From positions 1 through 64,000 of the forward strand of contig NZ_JAAXCU010000032.1 of assembly GCF_012911845.1 (NCBI RefSeq): 64,000 bases of DNA. The letters run 5' to 3'. The notes below the pieces were generated by a model. That model was not told where the DNA came from. It saw nothing but the letters and a program-made list of their open reading frames with translations, and ran no database searches. Below, one piece after another: positions 50,620 through 58,152 of this stretch. Each line of letters starts with the position of its first letter. Within the stretch, counting starts at the first letter, position 1. Source of the DNA: Bacillus sp. RO2. Lineage in GTDB: Bacteria; Bacillota; Bacilli; Bacillales; Bacillaceae_I. Both the position numbers and the translations under genes were made by a program.

Positions 50620-51670
50620 GGATTTGCCCTCCTCTCTGCAACCATTCTTCCGCCATATCTCTTGCAAAGCGGTCTGTTGAAGTTTCTAGTACCTGATGGA
50701 GAAGGTCTGCCCCTCCTTCGATGGATAAGATGGATTTGGCAGCGTTATTTCTGACATCATAATTTTTGTCACTTAGAAGCTCTGTCAAAATAAAGAAGCT
50801 CTCCTTACGATTGGTCCTGCCTAGTAATTTACTAAGCATTAATCGTTCTTCCCATGTGCTCTCTGGCATGTCTACATGATTCATCCATCCTAGAATCTTT
50901 GAATAGCCCAATTCGTTCATTGCTTTTAAAATTCTGATTTTCTTTTCTCCAGAAGAAATTCTAAGTAGGTCCTCGAGAAAGGGCAAAAACTCCCTTTTCC
51001 CCTCAATCCCTATCATATCTAGCACTGGAAGCTGAATGTATCCAGGGAAGGCATCAAAATTTGTAACCATCGCCTGAAACTGTTTCTCTGTCATTACACC
51101 AAATAGGGATCTGTACATAAACTCCGAAAGACGCCACTTTGGTTCTTTCACTAATTCCTCCCAGTGATTTGTTTGAAATCGGACTAAAATCTTTAATAAT
51201 TGTCTTCTTTCTTCTTGAGACAGTTTTCTCTTCTCATAGGTATTAAGAAGGTAAGGCACCATGCTCTTAAGTTGGAAATCTTCAATTGCATAAAGACTAT
51301 TCATCCTTATGCTCCAACGACGATGAAGAAGGTTCCGTTTATACTTCCCCATAAAATGAGTGTTTGCAAAAAGCGTAATTCGCTCCTGCACTTCATCCCC
51401 TTGGACGACATCTGCAAAATCGCAAAACAGTTCTTCCATTGCTTTCCACTGTTTTCCGCTCCATTCCTGTCCAAGAATGTCTTGGTTTTGCCTGTATAAG
51501 TATTCAAAAACTTTAGCCCTTAATTCTTCTTTATGCTGGTCAATTTTTTGACGTCGGCTGTTCTGCATCAATTTGGTGAAAAGCATATAGATAAATAAAA
51601 TCGAGAGTAAAATAAAAAAAGAAAGAATGATTACCAGTACGATAGAAACAAGACTATTAATCAATGTCAC
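50609..51670 (-). CDS. Membrane-anchored HEAT-repeat protein
   Basis: A 353-residue protein. One hydrophobic segment (about 8-32) is followed by a basic linker and a helical domain with HEAT-like repeats, most evident at the C-terminus: SFFILTELLSDKNYDVRNNAAKSI. Such repeats usually mediate protein contact. It begins with GTG overlapping the diguanylate cyclase stop (GTGA), and its stop overlaps the glycosyltransferase start, so the three proteins are made together. It is likely to act as a scaffold between the signalling and synthase proteins, but this is inference. Confidence 0.85.
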   Translation of the reverse strand: MTLINSLVSIVLVIILSFFILLSILFIYMLFTKLMQNSRRQKIDQHKEELRAKVFEYLYRQNQDILGQEWSGKQWKAMEELFCDFADVVQGDEVQERITLFANTHFMGKYKRNLLHRRWSIRMNSLYAIEDFQLKSMVPYLLNTYEKRKLSQEERRQLLKILVRFQTNHWEELVKEPKWRLSEFMYRSLFGVMTEKQFQAMVTNFDAFPGYIQLPVLDMIGIEGKREFLPFLEDLLRISSGEKKIRILKAMNELGYSKILGWMNHVDMPESTWEERLMLSKLLGRTNRKESFFILTELLSDKNYDVRNNAAKSILSIEGGADLLHQVLETSTDRFARDMAEEWLQRGGQIRGL

Positions 51671-53253
51671 ATCCCCCGCTTTATCAGATGCTGAAGTCTT
51701 GCTTCCACTTCAAGAAGCTTAAAAGGCTTTGTCACATAATCATCCGCTCCAAGCTGCAACGCTTTTTGTATATCCCTTTCGCTTTTCCTAGAAGTTAACA
51801 TCATAACTTTAAACTGGTCATGGCGTCTTTCCGAGCGTAGTCTTTGTAACACTTCCAGTCCATCCATTTTCGGCATCATTCCATCAAGAATGACCACATA
51901 GCGATCCTGACTCTGTAACCACTCCGATTGCAAAAAGCTTTTTCCATCCGGAAATGTTTCTATTTCAATGGTCCTAGTTGCAGGAAGGGACAGTTTTCCA
52001 ATCACTTCAGAAAGCATCATTCTTACAATTTCATCATCATCGACAATAGCTACCTTGACTTTCTGTGTAACAACCTCCTGGTCTCCTTCATATACCTCAA
52101 CTCTTGCCTTCCCATTCTTTTTCGCTTCATAGAGAGCCTTGTCTGCACACTCCATTACTCTTTCCAATGTCAAGCCACCCTCTGTTACTTGTACAACTCC
52201 TCCTGAAAAGGAACAAGTAAAAGATACTTGATTCGATTGAAAATTCAATTGCATAAAACCATTCAGAAGCCGTTCAACCAGCTTTTTTGCTTGTTCTATA
52301 GCGGTATTCGGCAGCAACATAGCAAACTCTTCGCCTCCATATCTGGCAAATACATCACCCGAGCGCATATTCTGTTTCATGTACGATGCTAGCTGCTTCA
52401 ACACCTCGTCACCAACCACATGCCCATACGTATCATTAACTTGTTTAAAATAATCGAGATCAATGACTCCTACACTAAACGGCTCTTTTACTCTTGTAAG
52501 ATTTGACTGTTGTTTCGCAAAAAACGACTGGAAGTACTTCCGGTTATACGCCTTTGTGAGCTCATCTATCAACAATAAATCGTCATATTGCTTTTTTCTC
52601 CCCACTTGCCTAGAGACTCTTACTTCAAACTCCTCTAGATCCAAAGGTTTGGACATAAAATCATCTGCTCCCGCACGGTAAGCGTCTAATCGGTTTTCCC
52701 TGTTTGGATTGTCACCAATCACTAAAACTGGTGTCAACATTTGCTGACCGCTTGCTTGAAGGCTCTCTAACAATGAAAGCCCTTTTTCATCTTTCAATCC
52801 TGCGTCCATTATCAGACAATCCGGTTTCACATCATAGAAAGTATCAATGGTCTTTTCAAAATCTGTACTGACTAATACATGGAAAGACTTACTCTCCAGA
52901 TACTCTTTCCACTCAACAAGTAAAGCCGGATCACGATCGGCAATGAGTAGCCTTGGTTGATCTTTTGTTTGTTCAGGAGTCGTCCCTACCTTTTTGCAAA
53001 AGACGATAACTTCTTGCAAAAATGATTGGTATTCCTCCAACTGCCACGTTTTCTTTTCAGCAACGTTTATCTTTTCATATAGTGCTTCTGTTATATCTCC
53101 AAGCTCATCCAGCCCTACTGTCCTAGCAGTTCCCTTTATAGAGTGAACAAACCGATAAACTTCTTCATGGGGAACATCGCTAGCGCTAGCTTCCCACTGA
53201 TCTATTTGATTTAAAATAGTAGCAATTAATTTTGTTTTATATTTATCCAACAC
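51667..53253 (-). CDS. Hpt-REC-GGDEF-REC diguanylate cyclase
   Basis: A 528-residue soluble signalling protein. An Hpt domain (about 1-100) has the phospho-His in FVHSIKGTARTVG. REC1 (about 102-220) has LLIADRD and LIMDAGL. The GGDEF domain (about 235-400) has an active motif ARYGGEEF with an intact inhibitory site RSGD in the normal place. REC2 (about 405-525) has IVDDDE, LDGMMPKMDG and KP. So it should make c-di-GMP under phosphorylation control with product feedback. GTG start. It heads the operon with HEAT, GT2, regulator and kinase genes; the transcript probably starts in the 53254-53330 region. Confidence 0.94.
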   Translation of the reverse strand: MLDKYKTKLIATILNQIDQWEASASDVPHEEVYRFVHSIKGTARTVGLDELGDITEALYEKINVAEKKTWQLEEYQSFLQEVIVFCKKVGTTPEQTKDQPRLLIADRDPALLVEWKEYLESKSFHVLVSTDFEKTIDTFYDVKPDCLIMDAGLKDEKGLSLLESLQASGQQMLTPVLVIGDNPNRENRLDAYRAGADDFMSKPLDLEEFEVRVSRQVGRKKQYDDLLLIDELTKAYNRKYFQSFFAKQQSNLTRVKEPFSVGVIDLDYFKQVNDTYGHVVGDEVLKQLASYMKQNMRSGDVFARYGGEEFAMLLPNTAIEQAKKLVERLLNGFMQLNFQSNQVSFTCSFSGGVVQVTEGGLTLERVMECADKALYEAKKNGKARVEVYEGDQEVVTQKVKVAIVDDDEIVRMMLSEVIGKLSLPATRTIEIETFPDGKSFLQSEWLQSQDRYVVILDGMMPKMDGLEVLQRLRSERRHDQFKVMMLTSRKSERDIQKALQLGADDYVTKPFKLLEVEARLQHLIKRGM

Positions 53254-53396
53254 AGCACAACCTTCCGATGAGACACTCCAGATGTATAGCCTCTAAACTA
53301 CATATTATATAACAATTATAAAGAGGAATGAATATGATGTCATGGATAAATTTTCATAATTACTGTCACACCACGTCCTTGTATCAATTGAATGAA

Positions 53397-53436
53397 GCAA
53401 TAAAAGAAGACACCACTCCTTCAGATGAGTGGCGCC
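53397..53436 (-). terminator. Terminator downstream of nupC remnant
   Basis: GGCGCCACTC (53427-53436, minus) pairs with GAGTGGTGTC (53409-53418) with G-T pairs, followed by TTCTTTTATT. It was presumably the terminator of the former nucleoside transporter gene and now lies alone. Confidence 0.8.
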
Positions 53437-53534
53437 TTCTATTAATATGGAATATTTATGATCGCGTACCTCCTGAGAAAATCGTGCGGCTACCTCCATT
53501 ATTACTAGGCACCTCTTACCAATCGTTATGATTC

Positions 53535-53765
53535 TTATAGAAAGATACTAATAATAATGGCTGTAATAAAGCTTGCCAGGGTTCCTGCCACGATTGCCTT
53601 GAAGCTTAATTTAGAAACGGTCTTTTGTTGGGTAGGCTCGAGGGAATCTAATCCAACAATCAATTGTCCGATGGATGAAAGGTTGGCGAAGTTGCAAAGC
53701 GCAACGGATAAAATGGCCACTGTTTTTGGTAAAATCATCCCCCGATTTATTACTTCACTTTTCTT
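53535..53765 (-). pseudogene. nupC: 3' fragment of NupC-type nucleoside transporter
   Basis: About 75 codons remain of a concentrative nucleoside transporter. ALCNFANLSSIGQLIVGLDS matches the conserved ALCGFANFSSIG region near the C-terminus of NupC, and LAxLSFKAIVAGTLASFITA the last TM. Upstream of KKSEVINRGM the frame runs into a TAG at the mscL remnant, so the first ~325 codons are missing. The fragment joins directly to the decayed mscL end, suggesting a deletion between them. The original terminator is still present. Confidence 0.85.
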
Positions 53766-54188
53766 CTAAGTCGTATAATAGTCTCCTCAGGCTTTGCATC
53801 TTTCCCGATTTGCTCTTGTCTTTTCAATATGTCCCTGATCTCTGTAAGCTATTCTAAATTCGTGATAGCCTTAACCTTGTAATCCTTCTTCTCTTTTCTC
53901 CGCCCGTATCTATTAAAAATCTTAATGACAGACAGTAAAAATAGCCACCGACATCAGGAGGAAATCCATCATCGATTGGATGAACTTCCCATAAAAGACA
54001 AATGCCCCTCCAACCCGGAAATATAGAGCCTCCAGATTTACTCCCCCTACAATGATCCCGATGATCGGCATGATCATATCCTCTACAAGGGAATTGACGA
54101 TGTTATTAAAAGAAGCACCAATGATCACTGCTATCGCCAGCTCAAAAACGTTTCCTCTTGAGATAAATTCTTTAAACTCCGACCACAT
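53750..54188 (-). pseudogene. mscL: Frameshifted large-conductance mechanosensitive channel
   Basis: The N-terminal ~80 codons are a normal MscL (MWSEFKEFISRGNVFELAIA..., IMPIIGIIVGG, FIQSMMDFLL). After SVAIFTV the frame stops at a TAA because GACA is tandemly duplicated at 53927-53934; removing four bases restores TVIKIFNRYGRRKE. A second shift and an in-frame TAG (53849-53851) follow, yet the C-terminal helix LTEIRDILKRQ is still readable to 53750. MscL protects against hypo-osmotic shock; this copy is almost surely non-functional unless slippage occurs. Start ATG at 54188. Confidence 0.88.
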
Positions 54189-54267
54189 ACCCCCACCCTC
54201 ACAATCCACATTTTCTACAATCTATATGTGAGGAAGGGGAAGATATGTCCAAAACATAGAGATGATA

Positions 54268-54305
54268 GAAAAACAGCCTGATTCTGGTTAAAGAATTCAG
54301 GCTGT
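54268..54305 (-). terminator. Terminator after Rrf2 gene
   Basis: ACAGCCTGA-ATTC pairs with GAA-TCAGGCTGT (arms 54293-54305 and 54273-54284), followed by TTTTTCT on the minus strand. Confidence 0.92.
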
Positions 54306-54322
54306 GATATAAAAGGAACCAT

Positions 54323-54733
54323 TCACTTTTGATGAACTAAATCGATCACTTCTTTAATTGTATACTCCTTTAAATACTCACCAAGATGTTCTTCCGCCCC
54401 AAGGAAAATGGAAAAGAGAACACCCTTCATATTTGCGCCAACAATACATTGCCCGCTGGATTCTGGGCACTTAGGCTGAAGGGCTCCCTCAGAAGTTATC
54501 CTGTATATATCCCATAGATTGACCTCATTGAGTTCGTTAGCAAAAATAAATCCGCCGCCTGTACCCTCTTTCGATTTAATGAATCCATGTCTTTTCAATA
54601 AGCTTAGCACTTTACGGATGCGAACAGGGTGCACACCGGCACTCTCAGATATTGCATCACTTGTTGACATCCTGTCCGGCTGCAATGCCAGATAAGTTAA
54701 ACTATGAACGGCAAGGGTAAAATCACTATTCAT
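54323..54733 (-). CDS. Rrf2-family transcriptional regulator (YwnA-like)
   Basis: A 136-residue regulator. The winged HTH covers residues 1-85: FTLAVHSLTYLALQ, VHPVRIRKVLSLLKRHGFIKS and KEGTGGGFIFA. The C-terminal part has two Cys (KCPESSGQCIVGAN, about 90-103) but not the three-Cys cluster of Fe-S sensors such as IscR and NsrR, so it is closer to YwnA. Its targets may include neighbouring genes. It ends 38 bp before spx starts? No: spx lies upstream (54772-55167), so both could form one transcript spx-rrf2 with a 38-bp gap. Confidence 0.9.
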   Translation of the reverse strand: MNSDFTLAVHSLTYLALQPDRMSTSDAISESAGVHPVRIRKVLSLLKRHGFIKSKEGTGGGFIFANELNEVNLWDIYRITSEGALQPKCPESSGQCIVGANMKGVLFSIFLGAEEHLGEYLKEYTIKEVIDLVHQK

Positions 54734-54771
54734 GGCCTGCCTCCTAAGATTACTGTTTTCAATAAAACCAA

Positions 54772-55167
54772 TTAATTTACCTTTTTATGCAGTTCTATAT
54801 TCAGGAATGTTCGTAGCTTACGTGGCAGAAAGCTACGGATTTCCTCTTCATTATACCCGACTTGTAATCTTTTTTCGTCCAGGATGATTGGGCGACGCAA
54901 GATTTTTGGATTCTCCATTACTAAGTTATAAAATTCATTCAGCGAAAGAGCTTCCAAATTAATATCTAATTCCTGAAAAGTTCTGGAATTGGTTGAAATG
55001 ATCTCACTGGTCCCATCTTCTGTGAATCTAAGGATGGATTTAATTTCATCAACAGTAAGTGGACTCGCCAATATGTTCTTTTCTACATAATCAATTTGAT
55101 GTTCCTCCAGCCAAGCCTTCGCTTTTCGGCAAGAAGTACAACTTGGTGTAGTATAAATAGTCACCAT
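54772..55167 (-). CDS. spx: Spx-type redox regulator (ArsC fold)
   Basis: A 131-residue protein, exactly the usual Spx size. The redox switch CTSC is at residues 10-13 ([15 protein letters not shown]). [20 protein letters not shown] (about 94-113) and the RKLR near 117 match the RNA-polymerase-binding ArsC-fold protein Spx. It binds the alpha subunit CTD and activates thiol-stress genes; ClpXP degrades it, but the C-terminus here (LHKKVN) differs from the LAN of B. subtilis Spx, so degradation may differ. ATG at 55167 has AAAGGAG. The upstream region has four TTACAGT half-sites. Confidence 0.92.
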   Translation of the reverse strand: MVTIYTTPSCTSCRKAKAWLEEHQIDYVEKNILASPLTVDEIKSILRFTEDGTSEIISTNSRTFQELDINLEALSLNEFYNLVMENPKILRRPIILDEKRLQVGYNEEEIRSFLPRKLRTFLNIELHKKVN

Positions 55168-55225
55168 ACTTGAACACACTCCTTTAAAAATATTTTCGTT
55201 TCATTAATAAATGTAACAAATTATA

Positions 55226-55368
55226 TTACAGTTTATGCAAGATAAATCCTTAAGGATATTTTTTTTTACGGATTAGACTTAAAGAATACTTTGATGCTTC
55301 TTGCCCACCAAGCTTATTAAAGATTATACTGTAAATATAATCATTACAGTTAAATTAGTCAACTGTAA
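55226..55368. promoter_or_regulatory. Repeated TTACAGT half-sites upstream of spx
   Basis: TTACAGT at 55226-55232 and 55344-55350, and ACTGTAA at 55328-55334 and 55362-55368. The last three form back-to-back inverted repeats with 9- and 11-bp spacing. They probably bind a regulator controlling spx, with the Rrf2 protein as one possibility. Confidence 0.5.
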
Positions 55369-55468
55369 ATTTTTGTGTTTTAGTGGTGGATTGGAGTAAT
55401 GACCAAAACTTATAAGGCCTCCTAGAAAGCATAAAAAACTCCCAGAACACTAATGCCATTTAGAAAAA

Positions 55469-55505
55469 AGAAGGCAACCTTTTGGATTAGTTGCCTTCTT
55501 TCTTT
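55469..55505. terminator. Bidirectional terminator
   Basis: AGAAGGCAAC pairs perfectly with GTTGCCTTCT around an 11-base loop, with T-runs on both sides. It could end the adaA-DUF1203 transcript about 250 bp after its last gene. Confidence 0.85.
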
Positions 55506-55753
55506 ATTAGTTTCGCCATACTTTCCTCATGTGGTGAGTGTATGTAGCAACACAGGTTGCTGGTAAGTTTACAACAATTCTTTTACTATCTCGCAAAATC
55601 AAAATCTACTCTCAACTTCCGGTCATCTCCGCTCCCACCTGTCGTCTTTTTGGCTTCACGGGTATGGCCTCCTTAGCTCTTATTAGGCCACATTATCATA
55701 TGGCAGGATATTAGTATGCTAAAAGGACTATTGATGTTTTCATGTCGTACTTT

Positions 55754-56227
55754 TCACACTCTATTAACAAGGCAGTTATAGCATCCTGGATTAGAGTTAA
55801 GTATGTGAATATATTCTACTTCTTTATTATCAAGAATTTCATCTATATTTTCTCTTACATTTACACCTTCTGTACCCCTTGCTTCTACCATCATTGAATC
55901 ATGATTGTAGCCGCGTAAGGAAAGATACCGATGATCTAACATTTCGGGAATTTCATTTACATCTAGCTTAGCGGTAGTTGCTCCCTTTCGTATAAAGATA
56001 GGGCCGCTTGCTTTATAGGGTGAATTAACACAATGATATTGGTAATTCAGTAAGATTACCTCTTCTCCTACCTCTGCATCCTTCAAACTTACCCTACAGG
56101 GATATCCGGGCTTTTTATTTGCTATCATTTTTAATGCCCCAATACTTTTTAATAACTCTTCATTGATAAAAAATAGGTTGCTAAATTCTTTCTCTTGTAA
56201 CGCAACGATTTGAAAGTTATTTCTCAT
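55754..56227 (-). CDS. DUF1203 domain protein
   Basis: A 157-residue protein of the DUF1203 family. The typical segments are PGYPCRVSLKDAEVGEEVILLNYQ (in two parts, about 40-63), SPYKASGPIFIRKGA (about 69-83), LRGYN (about 104-108) and the C-terminal NPGCYNCLVNRV. The CxxC-like pair near the end may bind metal. Function unknown. AAGGAGGGAT precedes the ATG; it lies 43 bp after adaA on the same strand and is probably co-transcribed. Confidence 0.92.
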   Translation of the reverse strand: MRNNFQIVALQEKEFSNLFFINEELLKSIGALKMIANKKPGYPCRVSLKDAEVGEEVILLNYQYHCVNSPYKASGPIFIRKGATTAKLDVNEIPEMLDHRYLSLRGYNHDSMMVEARGTEGVNVRENIDEILDNKEVEYIHILNSNPGCYNCLVNRV

Positions 56228-56270
56228 TTATTCTATCCCTCCTTTTTCTTAAAGCTGTGAAACATCTACC

Positions 56271-56822
56271 TTACAGACTCTTCATTCTGTATTCTTTTGG
56301 GGTTAAACCCGTCCTATCTTTAAAAACTTTATAAAAGTTAGACATGCTTTTAACACCTGCTTTAAGTGCAACTTCAGTAATTTCTATGTCTGTTTGTGTC
56401 AAGAGCCTGGCTGCTTCTTCCATTCTTAATTCCATAATATATTCAGATATGGTCATACCATAATAATGTTTAAATAATCTAGCAAGGTGATTATTGCTCA
56501 CACCAAGCTTTTGGGCCATTTTTTTGCGGTTGAGCGGCATATTATAGCTGTTAATAATGATGTCTTTTGCTCTTTCTATTAATTCTTTATTAGGTTCATA
56601 AGTTGTTTCTTTAAGATCTGGTCTACACATTTTGCATGGCCTAAATCCATCTTTTAGCGCCACCTCTTTATTTTCAAAGTATATGGTGTTCTTTCTCAAA
56701 GGTGTCTTTGCCTTACAGGAAGGTCTGCAAAAGATTCCTGTTGTAATGACTCCATAATAAAACAACCCATCATAATAATCATTACAAGTACTAACTGCTT
56801 TCCATTTTTCTTCACTTGTAAT
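56271..56822 (-). CDS. adaA: AdaA-type methylphosphotriester-DNA methyltransferase / activator
   Basis: A protein of 183 residues if it starts at ATT (56820-56822). The N-terminal Ada domain has the four Zn/acceptor Cys in TGIFCRPSCKAKTP and RPCKMCRPD, and the C-terminal half is an AraC-type double HTH (MAQKLGVSNNHLARLFKHY; VALKAGVKSMSNFYKVFKD). It repairs methylphosphotriesters and then activates alkylation-response genes. No ATG, GTG or TTG lies early enough: TTG at 56765 would cut off conserved residues (EEKWKAV...YDGLFYYG), while ATT follows AGAGGTGAAGG at normal distance. An ATT start is rare but known (infC). Confidence 0.85.
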   Translation of the reverse strand: MTSEEKWKAVSTCNDYYDGLFYYGVITTGIFCRPSCKAKTPLRKNTIYFENKEVALKDGFRPCKMCRPDLKETTYEPNKELIERAKDIIINSYNMPLNRKKMAQKLGVSNNHLARLFKHYYGMTISEYIMELRMEEAARLLTQTDIEITEVALKAGVKSMSNFYKVFKDRTGLTPKEYRMKSL

Positions 56823-57164
56823 AGACCTTCACCTCTCTATCTTCGCTTCTAAAGTTATTATATATCTACTTGTTCTAAAATTTCTTCCTGTATTTCACCA
56901 ACATATTCTCTCTTAGTTCTTGCTGGTGTAGAAGTGGAAGATATCTAATGTAGTCTTGGTAAAGAATTACATTGTCCCAATATTGTCCTGTAGCTGAGCT
57001 TAAACATTAGTACCGTTGCGTTTATTATAAAATCAATTAAGAACAACCTCCATTTTTTTACAACAACTACAACTACTACTAATTATGGATTTTAATAACA
57101 CCCTTACCTATTATGTGATAAAATTCTCATTAGGTCTTTAAGACTATAGGGAGGATTATTCAAC
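56823..57164. other. Intergenic region adaA / membrane GGDEF gene
   Basis: A 342-bp gap between divergent genes. It contains the adaA RBS, the gene remnant at 56875-57006 and an AT-rich tract with the promoter and AGGGAGGA RBS of the GGDEF gene. Nothing else is recognised. Confidence 0.6.
56875..57006 (-). pseudogene. 3' remnant of an unidentified gene
   Basis: On the minus strand 43 codons stay open between TAA (57007-57009) and TAG (56875-56877) and read like a protein C-terminus: ...GQYWDNVILYQDYIRYLP, then LLHQQELRENMLVKYRKKF. There is no start codon at its 5' side, so the gene front is lost. Family not recognised. Confidence 0.5.
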
Positions 57165-57836
57165 ATGAAATATACTGGCAGAATTGTTGGAAGTTTGAGC
57201 TTGTTTTTACTACACTTCGTTTATATTTTCTACTATTATTTCCGTGATAAATCAGTTGAACCGCTTGATCTCTACTCCTATCCTGTTCTAATCTTATTTG
57301 GATATTGGGCAGGTAAACAATACGATAAAGTAAGATTTTTTTCTGAGAAAGATGAACTTACGGGTATCTATAACCGAAGATATGTAATGAATACATATGA
57401 AAAAATTACTTCCTTGGCAGAGAGAACAAATAGTAAACTCTTTGTATTAGTGGTAGATTGTGATAATTTCAAAACTATTAATGATACATATGGACATCAT
57501 AGGGGCGACATGGTTTTAACAATGATAAGTGAAATACTTGTTAATACTACAAGAAAAAGTGACATAGTTGCTCGTTGGGGTGGGGACGAATTTTTGATTA
57601 TTGGACACTATCATGAAGAGACGGGAATAGGAGCAGTTCTTAAAAAACTAGAGGATAAACTCGAAAACCTCTCTAATCAATTAAAAATTCCTGTTAAAGT
57701 TTCTATAGGTTCGGCTATCTATCCTAATCAAAGTAGGGATTTGTTTGAGTTAATTAAGATTGCTGATGACAAAATGTATCAAATTAAGTCGTCAAAAAAC
57801 ACTTTACAAATTAAGAAATGTCATCTCACTCTATGA
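57165..57836 (+). CDS. Membrane-anchored diguanylate cyclase
   Basis: A 223-residue protein. Two hydrophobic segments (about 8-27 and 37-50) are followed directly by a GGDEF domain. The catalytic motif is ARWGGDEF, preceded by an intact RKSD inhibitory site; DELTGIYNRRY and DCDNFKTINDTYGH are the substrate-binding segments. There is no sensor domain beyond the short membrane part, so input is unclear. RBS GGGAGGA. Its base composition is more AT-rich than the central genes of the window, like the decayed zone around it. A strong terminator follows. Confidence 0.92.
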   Translation: MKYTGRIVGSLSLFLLHFVYIFYYYFRDKSVEPLDLYSYPVLILFGYWAGKQYDKVRFFSEKDELTGIYNRRYVMNTYEKITSLAERTNSKLFVLVVDCDNFKTINDTYGHHRGDMVLTMISEILVNTTRKSDIVARWGGDEFLIIGHYHEETGIGAVLKKLEDKLENLSNQLKIPVKVSIGSAIYPNQSRDLFELIKIADDKMYQIKSSKNTLQIKKCHLTL

Positions 57837-57973
57837 TTGAAAGCATTGTAATTTACATTAAATAAATGAAGTTTTTTGAATCTGTTTTTACCCCTGAATC
57901 TTTCTTAATATGCCATTAATCTCTGAGTCACTGCACTCTCATGTAACAAGAATACAAAATCATTGTAGTAAAT

Positions 57974-58007
57974 AAAAAAGAGCATCCATTGTAAGATGCT
58001 CTTTTTT
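57974..58007 (+). terminator. Terminator after membrane GGDEF gene
   Basis: AAAAAAGAGCATC pairs with GATGCTCTTTTTT around an 8-base loop. Confidence 0.93.
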
Positions 58008-58027
58008 GGAAACCTTATATTCACCAA

Positions 58028-58152
58028 TTAATTTACGAATATTTTCTTCTCTCTTGAAGGAATGTATTTTAATATCTCTTTAGCATAGGGAAATGAATCA
58101 TGAATCCCTTTATCAAAAAAATTCGCTTTTTCCCATTCTTGTTGATATGAAA
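58028..58152 (-). pseudogene. Remnant of an unidentified gene
   Basis: An open minus-strand tail reads YQQEWEKANFFDKGIHDSF, then PYAKEILKYIPSREKKIFVN before TAA. A T-run (FF) in it would allow a shift to an upstream frame with FFKKCEEIAF, so the gene seems frameshifted. No start codon or full-length frame. Family not recognised. Confidence 0.45.

Larger units (their letters stand above)
55168..55753. other. Long intergenic region upstream of spx
   Basis: A 586-bp region. The half near spx is AT-rich and contains four TTACAGT/ACTGTAA half-sites (55226-55368). A bidirectional terminator lies at 55469-55505. Between it and the DUF1203 stop (55754) I see only a GC-richer 250-bp tract without a long frame; on the minus strand an AAGGAGG-preceded GTG opens a 15-codon frame near 55665, which is too short to call a gene. 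This tract may be a remnant. Confidence 0.65.

Noticed and set aside
53305-53499. Minus-strand 64-codon frame
   Set aside because: Runs across the terminator at 53397-53436, has no RBS and ends near the diguanylate cyclase promoter.
53334-53531. Plus-strand 66-codon frame with AAAGAGG upstream (MMSWINFHNY...)
   Set aside because: The middle of the frame is a clear minus-strand terminator for the nupC remnant, and the composition is not conserved-looking. The RBS-like stretch is weak evidence; it could be reconsidered if a transcript is found.
55640-55700. Short minus-strand frame after AAGGAGG starting with GTG
   Set aside because: Only about 15 codons before a stop, with no sign of conservation that I can see; may be chance or a relic.
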